In this document: one piece after another, positions 58,832 through 64,000 of the stretch | Position numbering within the stretch: position 1 is the first letter of the stretch | Layout: each line of letters begins with the position of its first letter | Source of the DNA: JADZEM01 sp046328125 | GTDB taxonomy: Bacteria; Chloroflexota; UBA6077; JACCZL01 | Reading direction: 5' to 3' | Assembly (NCBI GenBank): GCA_046328125.1 | Contig: JAXLXF010000018.1 | Coordinates: 1-64,000, forward strand | Length of the DNA stretch: 64,000 bases | The notes under the pieces: generated by a model | What the model was told of the DNA's origin: nothing | The model's input: only the letters and a program-made list of their open reading frames with translations | Database searches by the model: none | Translations under genes and position numbers: made by a program

Positions 58832-60790
58832 ATGGCAGCTCGTACCACGTCGCCCTTCGTCGAGAAGGAGTACGACGAGCTCGATCGCAAGATCGACGGC
58901 TTCCTCGGCCGGCTCGGGGCGATCTTCCGCGTCCTGATCGTGCTGACCGTCCTGGTTGCCGTCAGCTACTACGTCCTCTGGCCGACGATGGAGACCTGGG
59001 GGCCGTATTTCCTCTTCGCGATGTACCTGCTCTTCCAGCTGTTCTTCGCGATCATGTTCATGATCGTGCAGTTCGCGGCGCTGTTCTGGTTCCTGGGCAG
59101 AACCCGCATCTACTGGATCATGCCAGGCGAGACCGGCGTCGGCTTCAAGGACTACAAGGGCAACCCCGAGATCATCGAGCTGGCCGAGCGGGTGGTCACC
59201 CTGCTGCGCGGCGTCAAAGGCTTCAAGGAGATGGGCGGCCAGGTGCACCGTGGCATGCTCCTCTCAGGGCCGCCTGGAACGGGGAAGTCGTACCTGGCGC
59301 AGTGCATCGCCTCTGAGGCCGGCGTGCCGTTCGCCTACGCCTCTTCGCCGAGCTTCCAGAGCATGTTCATGGGCATCGGCAACATCAAGGTGATGATGCT
59401 GTACAGCAAGGCCCGCAAGCTGGCGAAGAAGTACGGCGCCTGCATCATCTTCATGGACGAGATCGACGCCATCGCCATGAGCCGAGCCGGCCAGAACATG
59501 GGCATGGGTATGGGCATGGGCGGCTTCATGGGCATGGGCGGCGGCTCTGGCCTGCTCAACGAGCTGCTGATGCAGATGGACCCGCCCCCCACGGACCAGG
59601 GCTGGAAGGTCCGGATGCTGCGCAAATTCGGGCTGCGGACCAAGAAGGCCGAGATGCCGGCCGTCTTCACGATGGGCGCCACCAACCTCGTCCAGACGCT
59701 CGACCCGGCGCTGCTGCGGCCGGGCCGGTTCGACTGGAAGATCCAGGTCGAGCGGCCGAGCTACGAGGGCCGCATGGAGGTTCTGGAATACTACCTGGCG
59801 AAGGTGAAGTGTGCTCCGAACCTGCCGATCGAGCGTGTCGCCACCGAGATGATCACGCCCGAGGGCCAGGGATACAGCCCGGTCGAGATCAAGTTCGTGG
59901 TGAACGAGGCGGTGGTGCACGCCCACTTCGACGGGCGTGAGGCGATCACCTACGAGGACATGCGTCATGCGATGGAGACCCGCGAGTACGGGCTCCGCCA
60001 GCGCATCTCGGGACGGACGGCCGACGACCGGCGCCGCGTGGCCTACCACGAGGCCGGTCACGCCATCGCGATGCTCCGTCTCTACACCCGCAAGCGGCTG
60101 GACCGCCTGACGCTGATGAAGTACGGCGAGCTGCACGGCGCCGAGGGTGTGGCGTTCGACAAGGCGAAGGAAGAGATCCACATCACCACCAAGGAAGAGC
60201 TCCTGGTGGACATCCAGATCTTCCTCGCCAGCAAGGCCGCCGAGATCGTCTTCCTGGGCACCGAGACGACGGGCATGGGCGGCGACCTGCCGGGCGCCAG
60301 CTACCGCGCCGTCCAGTACGTTCGCTGTGGTATGGGCGGCCAGCTCTTCACGATGTGGGGCGAGGCGCCGACGGCCGAGGAGCGGCGGCAGGCCGAGCGC
60401 GTGATGCAGCAGCAGTTCGCCGCGGCCCGGCGGCTGGTCGAAGAGAACCGCCCGCAGGTGCACGCCATCGTCGAGGCGCTGCTCCAAAAGGACGAGCTGC
60501 TCGGCGACGAGGTCGAAGAGATCGTCGCCCGGGTCGATCGCGAGGTCGAGCGGAACACCGGGCGGGTCGTGGACCTGCCGCCACCACCGATCCCGGCCCT
60601 GCCGGCCCCCGAGCCAGAGGTCGCGGCGTCGGCCACCGTCCGCTACGCTGGCGCGCGGCGCCCCTCCGAGGAGCGCGAACGATCCAGTGGCGGCCACGGG
60701 GTGGCGTACCGTGACGTGACCCCGCCGCAGAGCACGGACAGTCCGAGCCAGTTCGGTGAGTCGGACACGGACACGCGGTCTGGCGGCTGA
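58832..60790 (+). CDS. FtsH-like AAA protease with Met/Gly insertion
   Basis: A 652-residue membrane ATPase/metalloprotease related to FtsH. Two membrane helices (about 30-50 and 58-88), Walker A GPPGTGKS (146-153), pore-loop FMG (179-181), Walker B FMDE (207-210), sensor GATN (282-285), arginine finger region LLRPGRFD (294-301) and the zinc protease motif HEAGH (406-410). A later aspartate in TTGMGGDLPGA may be the third ligand. Between Walker B and the sensor it carries a Met/Gly-rich insert (222-238) and a 25-residue basic insert (251-275) absent from standard FtsH. AGGAGG precedes the ATG. A second, non-housekeeping protease is likely. Confidence 0.88.
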   Translation: MAARTTSPFVEKEYDELDRKIDGFLGRLGAIFRVLIVLTVLVAVSYYVLWPTMETWGPYFLFAMYLLFQLFFAIMFMIVQFAALFWFLGRTRIYWIMPGETGVGFKDYKGNPEIIELAERVVTLLRGVKGFKEMGGQVHRGMLLSGPPGTGKSYLAQCIASEAGVPFAYASSPSFQSMFMGIGNIKVMMLYSKARKLAKKYGACIIFMDEIDAIAMSRAGQNMGMGMGMGGFMGMGGGSGLLNELLMQMDPPPTDQGWKVRMLRKFGLRTKKAEMPAVFTMGATNLVQTLDPALLRPGRFDWKIQVERPSYEGRMEVLEYYLAKVKCAPNLPIERVATEMITPEGQGYSPVEIKFVVNEAVVHAHFDGREAITYEDMRHAMETREYGLRQRISGRTADDRRRVAYHEAGHAIAMLRLYTRKRLDRLTLMKYGELHGAEGVAFDKAKEEIHITTKEELLVDIQIFLASKAAEIVFLGTETTGMGGDLPGASYRAVQYVRCGMGGQLFTMWGEAPTAEERRQAERVMQQQFAAARRLVEENRPQVHAIVEALLQKDELLGDEVEEIVARVDREVERNTGRVVDLPPPPIPALPAPEPEVAASATVRYAGARRPSEERERSSGGHGVAYRDVTPPQSTDSPSQFGESDTDTRSGG

Positions 60791-60842
60791 TCCGACCTCT
60801 CGGACGGCCGGCGTGCGTCGCGCCAGCGAGTGCTGACACTCA

Positions 60843-60882
60843 CAGAGCCCGCGAGGACAGGGAACCGTCCTCGCGGGCTCTG
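60843..60882 (+). terminator. Terminator of the FtsH-like operon
   Basis: A perfect 16-base stem (60843-60858 with 60867-60882) and an eight-base loop, 53 bases past the stop of the FtsH-like gene and 17 bases before the nicotinamidase start. Confidence 0.82.
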
Positions 60883-60898
60883 CCTCTTGGAGGAGATC

Positions 60899-61477
60899 GT
60901 GACCGTCACCCCTGAAGCGGGCAGCGCGCTGCTCATCATCGACGTGCAGAACGATTTCTGTCCCGGCGGCTCGCTCGCGGTGGCGGGCGGCGACGAGGTC
61001 GTGCCGGTCCTGAACCGGTACGCCGAGCAGTTCGCGGCGGCCGGCCAGCTGGTGATCGCGGACCGCGACTTTCATCCGCGCCGCACGACCCACTTCCAGG
61101 AGTTTGGCGGGGACTGGCCCGTCCACTGCGTCCAGGGCACCGGCGGGGCCGAGTACCACCCGGATCTGACGCTGCCGCCGGGGACGGTGCACGTCCTCAA
61201 AGGGATGGGCGCCGAGGAGAACGCGTACTCGGTGTTCGAGGGGCGGGGGACGGACGGCCAGTCGTTCCGCGACCTGCTCGATCGGCACGGCATCAGGAAG
61301 CTGTACGTCGGCGGCCTCGCCACCGATTACTGCGTGCGCCACACGGTTCTTGACGCGCGCAAGGCCGGCATCGAGGTGGTGCTATTGCTGGACGCGGTGC
61401 GCGGGGTCAACGTCCAGCCGGGCGACGCCGACCGCGCCATCGAAGAGATGCGGGCCGCCGGGGCAGCGCTGGCATAA
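60899..61477 (+). CDS. pncA: Nicotinamidase
   Basis: Converts nicotinamide to nicotinate for NAD salvage. The 192-residue enzyme has the catalytic triad of the isochorismatase-like family: D15 (IIDVQNDFCPGG), K101 (VLKGMG) and C145 (GLATDYCV), plus the metal motif DRDFHP (about 55-60; the usual form is DWHP). GGAGGAG lies just before the GTG start; longer frames run through the terminator upstream and are unlikely. Confidence 0.92.
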   Translation: MTVTPEAGSALLIIDVQNDFCPGGSLAVAGGDEVVPVLNRYAEQFAAAGQLVIADRDFHPRRTTHFQEFGGDWPVHCVQGTGGAEYHPDLTLPPGTVHVLKGMGAEENAYSVFEGRGTDGQSFRDLLDRHGIRKLYVGGLATDYCVRHTVLDARKAGIEVVLLLDAVRGVNVQPGDADRAIEEMRAAGAALA

Positions 61478-61586
61478 GGTCGATACATCCGTCGCGTCTC
61501 CCTGTCCGTAGGCAAGTGCGCCTCGCCGGGCATGACGGGCAAACGGCTGGTGCAGGCTCACCGAAGTCCATCTGTCGTTGGCGCCG

Positions 61587-61739
61587 GGAACTCCCTCACC
61601 CCCCGACCCCCTCTCCCGTGCGCGGAAGAGGTGGAGCCAGACGGTGACATCTCCGAAGCCCAGACGTTGACGGTTCAGCTGCCAGTGGGCTCCCCCTCTT
61701 CCGCGCACGGGAGAGGGGGTCGGGGGGTGAGGGAGTTCC
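61587..61739. repeat. Large inverted repeat, family B
   Basis: Two 52-base arms (61587-61638 and 61688-61739) with one mismatch around a 49-base centre. Each arm holds an internal hairpin near GTGCGCGG. It lies between the convergent nicotinamidase and peptidase genes, where it could end transcription from both sides. No protein gene is evident inside. Confidence 0.9.
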
Positions 61740-61772
61740 TCCGATGGACTTCGACCCTGCTCTGACAGACGT

Positions 61773-63014
61773 TCAGGCCGCGTTGCGCACCGGCAGCAGG
61801 CGCACGCTGCCCCGTCCGGGCAACTGGGCCGGTGCTGGCTGGGGCGCCGAGGTCGGGTGGACGCTGACGGCGCTGGTCGGGTCGAGCTCCAGGGTGCCGA
61901 GCACCGGCGCCCGCACCCGGATACTGACGCGATGGTCGCCACTCACCAGCGAGGCCGGCAGAGCGGCGACCAGCAGGCCGACGCCGTCGAAGTCGAGCTC
62001 GCGGCGGCGCACGACCTCGCCGTCCTGGTACAGCTCCACCACCGCCGTGTCGCGGGCCGGCCCGCCGACGACGGCCAGGATCAAGGCGCTGTCCCCCGCG
62101 GCTTTCTGGACGACGTAGAGACCGGGCGCGAGCTCCGTCTTCAGAGTCGCGAGCGTCGCCTCGAACGCCGCCGACTCCGTCCCGAACGCGCCGAACGCGG
62201 CGGTGAAGGCGGGAGTGGCCGTCTGTCCATCGCCGATGGTGGTCAGAAACTTCGCCAATGCGGGCACGCCGTGGCGGGCCACCAGGAAATCGACGAAGAG
62301 GGTGCTCTGGCCGTAGGCGAGGTTGACCAGGCCGTCCACGCCGGCCCGGCTGAACCGCGCCCGCGTGACAAGGTCCGCCCAGGGGAGCATGCCACGCGTG
62401 TGGAGCGCCGATGCGACGGCCGCTCGGTCAAGCTGACGACCGAGCGCGGCCTCGGCGGGAGCGTGCCGGTCGATCACCCGCATCGAGATCCAGCTGGCGT
62501 ACCCCTCGTTGAACCACTGCGGCAGCGCCCGCCGCTGCGTCGCCTCGCGGACTGCCAGGTGGGCCAGCTCGTGAGCGAATCCGAAGAGGGCGCTCGCCGG
62601 ACTCGCGACGTTTGGGGCGCTGAAGAAGACCAGCATCCTGCCATCGCGCTCGATGGTGTAGCCGCCGATCTCCTCGGCGATAAGATCGAGCGGCACCCTG
62701 GCGACCTCGGACAAAGCCAGACGGAAGCGGGCGTCGTCTGCCATGACGTACGCCACGATGGGCGTCGTGAAGCGCGGCAGGCCGGTCGCTTCCGGCACCT
62801 CCACGAGTCCCTGGCGGATCGCGTCGCTGGCCGACTTGACGGTGTCGGCATCGACGTCTGGATCGTAGAAGAGCGTGACGCCGTCAACCGTCGTGCGCTG
62901 GAGCGCGACGCCTCCGACGACGGGCTCGCCGGCCTGCTGAGCGAGCACGGCTCGGGCCGGCAGGAACGAAGCCACGGCCAGCATCACGAGCATCACGACG
63001 CGTCCGACCAGCAC
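61773..63014 (-). CDS. Secreted gluzincin-like peptidase (MA-like domain)
   Basis: A 413-residue exported protein. Signal peptide with hydrophobic core and cleavage likely after VLA (residue 24). The zinc motif is HELAH (148-152) with the downstream third ligand in WFNEG (E170), as in peptidase-MA-like gluzincins. The C-terminal 120 residues form an all-beta domain (VVELYQDGEVVRRRELDFDG). Such proteins cut unknown extracellular substrates. The GTG start follows GGAGGGTAACC. Confidence 0.85.
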   Translation of the reverse strand: MLVGRVVMLVMLAVASFLPARAVLAQQAGEPVVGGVALQRTTVDGVTLFYDPDVDADTVKSASDAIRQGLVEVPEATGLPRFTTPIVAYVMADDARFRLALSEVARVPLDLIAEEIGGYTIERDGRMLVFFSAPNVASPASALFGFAHELAHLAVREATQRRALPQWFNEGYASWISMRVIDRHAPAEAALGRQLDRAAVASALHTRGMLPWADLVTRARFSRAGVDGLVNLAYGQSTLFVDFLVARHGVPALAKFLTTIGDGQTATPAFTAAFGAFGTESAAFEATLATLKTELAPGLYVVQKAAGDSALILAVVGGPARDTAVVELYQDGEVVRRRELDFDGVGLLVAALPASLVSGDHRVSIRVRAPVLGTLELDPTSAVSVHPTSAPQPAPAQLPGRGSVRLLPVRNAA

Positions 63015-63067
63015 GGTTACCCTCCGAGCGTGACCGCCATGGTACTCCGGCGGTCCCGCTCGTCAAC

Positions 63068-63218
63068 GGGCGCAACGAATGGGGGCGCAATGAATGGGGG
63101 CGCAATGAATGGGGGCGCAATGAATTGCGCCCGTACCATGACTGACGCTGTACGGGCGCAATTCATTGCGCCCCAGTGCATTGCGCCCCAACTCATAGCG
63201 CCCCAACTCATTTCGCCC
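63068..63218. repeat. Expanded family A repeat with 15-base tandem units
   Basis: Units of the type GGGGGCGCAATGAAT repeat about four times, lead into hairpin GGGCGCAAT-GA-ATTGCGCCC-like sequence, a linker with GTACCATGACTGACGCTGTAC, then a mirrored series of related units ending near 63218. It lies in the gap between the peptidase and adenine deaminase genes, upstream of the former and downstream of the latter. Confidence 0.82.
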
Positions 63219-63224
63219 ATCCAG

Positions 63225-63284
63225 GGGCACCAGCTCACACGCCGACGGGCACCAGCTCACACGCCGACGGGCACCAGCTCCCAC
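63225..63284. repeat. 22-base tandem duplication covering a stop codon
   Basis: Units beginning GGGCACCAGCTC at 63225, 63247 and 63269 (2.7 copies). The unit contains the reverse-strand TGA of the adenine deaminase gene; the innermost copy has a base change that removes the stop and encodes the last residues. Confidence 0.8.
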
Positions 63285-64000
63285 GCTTCCACGTCCACCA
63301 GGCCACGGTCGGTCAGCTTGAGGGCCGGGATCACCGAGAGCGCCAGGAACGAGAGCACCATGAACGGCCGCCAGACCGTGCAGCCGAGCGCGCCAGCCGC
63401 CGCCTCGACGGCCTCCAGGCGCATGGCGACATCCTCGAAGGGCAGGTCGGACATCAGGCCGCCGATCGGCAGCGGCAGGCGGGCCAGCACCTGGCCGTCC
63501 CTGACCACCGCGAGACCGCCGCGCTGCTCCACCACCGCGCGTACTGCAGCGATCATGTCGGCGTCCGTGGCGCCGACCACGCCGATGTTGTGGGCGTCGT
63601 GCGCGACCGACGACGCCAGTGCGCCAGCCGTCATCCCGAACCCCTTCACCAGCCCGACCCCAACGTCGCCGGTCGCGCGGTGGCGCTCGACCACGGCGAA
63701 CTTGAGGAGATCGCGCGACGGGTCCGAGATGATTTTGCCGTCCCGGACCGTCGGCTCCTCGACGAGATGCCGCGTCACGATCTGGCGCGGCACCACGCCG
63801 ATCACCCGACACTTGCTGCCAGTGGACGGAATCACCAGGCTGCTCTCGTCCAACGGCCCGATGTGGACCGTGTCGAGCGCCGCCGAGTAGTCGAACGGGG
63901 CCGGGCGGAACTGGGGAGCGCCGTCGCGCGCCACGACGCGACCGTCCTTCAGGACGAGCTTCGCCTGGAGCTGCTGGAGATCGTCGGCGACGATCAGGTC
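63257..64000 (-). CDS. ade: Adenine deaminase, C-terminal part (runs off the window)
   Basis: C-terminal 247 residues of adenine deaminase, which converts adenine to hypoxanthine. The frame is open to the window edge, where it reads VADDLQQLQAKLVLKDGRVVARDG, the end of the amidohydrolase barrel. The rest is the Ade C-terminal domain: VIPSTGSKCRVIGVVPRQIVT and the signature SSVAHDAHNIGVVGATDADM. The N-terminal metal-binding half lies outside. The 3' end is duplicated by the 22-base tandem repeat. Together with the nucleoside hydrolase it fits purine salvage. Confidence 0.9.
   Translation of the reverse strand, partial: DLIVADDLQQLQAKLVLKDGRVVARDGAPQFRPAPFDYSAALDTVHIGPLDESSLVIPSTGSKCRVIGVVPRQIVTRHLVEEPTVRDGKIISDPSRDLLKFAVVERHRATGDVGVGLVKGFGMTAGALASSVAHDAHNIGVVGATDADMIAAVRAVVEQRGGLAVVRDGQVLARLPLPIGGLMSDLPFEDVAMRLEAVEAAAGALGCTVWRPFMVLSFLALSVIPALKLTDRGLVDVEAWELVPVGV

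Noticed and set aside
63068..63284. CRISPR array
   Set aside because: The units are 15 and 22 bases in direct tandem with no unique spacers, and no cas genes are present.
61857..63890. Long forward open frame opposite the secreted peptidase and adenine deaminase
   Set aside because: Low-complexity Arg/Asp/Gly-rich product, no motifs, and the opposite strand holds HELAH/WFNEG and adenine deaminase signatures.
1..64000. tRNA or rRNA genes
   Set aside because: I looked for T-loop-like GGTTCGAATCC patterns and conserved rRNA stretches and found none that fold convincingly; a covariance search would be decisive.

Overview
The window is a GC-rich (well over 60% by eye), densely packed bacterial chromosome segment with about 60 protein genes and no rRNA, tRNA, CRISPR array or recognisable insertion-sequence transposase. 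Several traits suggest a member of the Chloroflexota, perhaps Thermomicrobia-like: alanine/proline-rich linkers in solute-binding lipoproteins, many family-5 peptide/nickel-type solute-binding proteins, hydantoinase A/B and AtuA-type genes, and short GC-rich double-hairpin repeats that are translated inside genes. This placement is inference from style, not from a marker gene.

Layout. 0-9.6 kb: ABC-2 permease and partner, a RelE/ParE toxin-antitoxin (TA) pair plus an orphan antitoxin, methyltransferase, nucleoside hydrolase, Tat-exported metallo-beta-lactamase-fold protein, SDR oxidoreductase, GYD protein, adenylate kinase with an unusual C-terminal extension, GNAT. 9.6-19.2 kb: MOT1-type molybdate transporter, CopC/CopD fusion, AtuA (DUF1446), a nitrosative/oxidative-stress group (Crp/Fnr regulator, ScdA_N-like protein, hemerythrin) with an FNR-type operator, and a solute-binding lipoprotein. 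19.4-23.4 kb: TetR regulator with a double operator, SET-domain protein, the small AtuA-like partner, HAD hydrolase, a TA locus with a truncated PIN toxin, EthD. 23.5-29.8 kb: LuxR-type STAND ATPase regulator, a flippase-like membrane protein and two glycosyltransferases. 29.9-33.2 kb: DUF433/DUF5615 TA pair, AlaX tRNA-editing protein overlapping a translin/TRAX-like protein, AcuI-type reductase. 33.3-40.8 kb: a tightly coupled five-gene MoxR ATPase / DUF5682 / VWA / SWIM / unknown cluster resembling E. coli yehL-yehM-yehP-yehQ, two of whose genes carry in-frame repeat insertions. 40.9-50 kb: amidase plus AtzG/GatC-like subunit, HEPN pair, hydantoinase A and B separated by three opposite-strand genes. 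50-53.4 kb: ECF sigma factor between two paralogous anti-sigma factors. 53.5-57.2 kb: peptide ABC importer (SBP, DppB-like, DppC-like). 57.5-61.5 kb: two small exported or membrane proteins, an FtsH-like AAA protease with a Met/Gly insert, nicotinamidase. 61.7-64 kb: secreted gluzincin-like protein and the C-terminal part of adenine deaminase, which runs off the window.

Together the genes point to a heterotrophic cell that takes up peptides and salvages purines and nicotinamide (nucleoside hydrolase, adenine deaminase, adenylate kinase, nicotinamidase), hydrolyses amides and hydantoins, and carries several TA-like modules. The most notable features are the five-gene MoxR cluster, the translin-AlaX operon, the FNR-site/regulator match and the two families of double-hairpin repeats that have entered coding sequence without breaking the frame.
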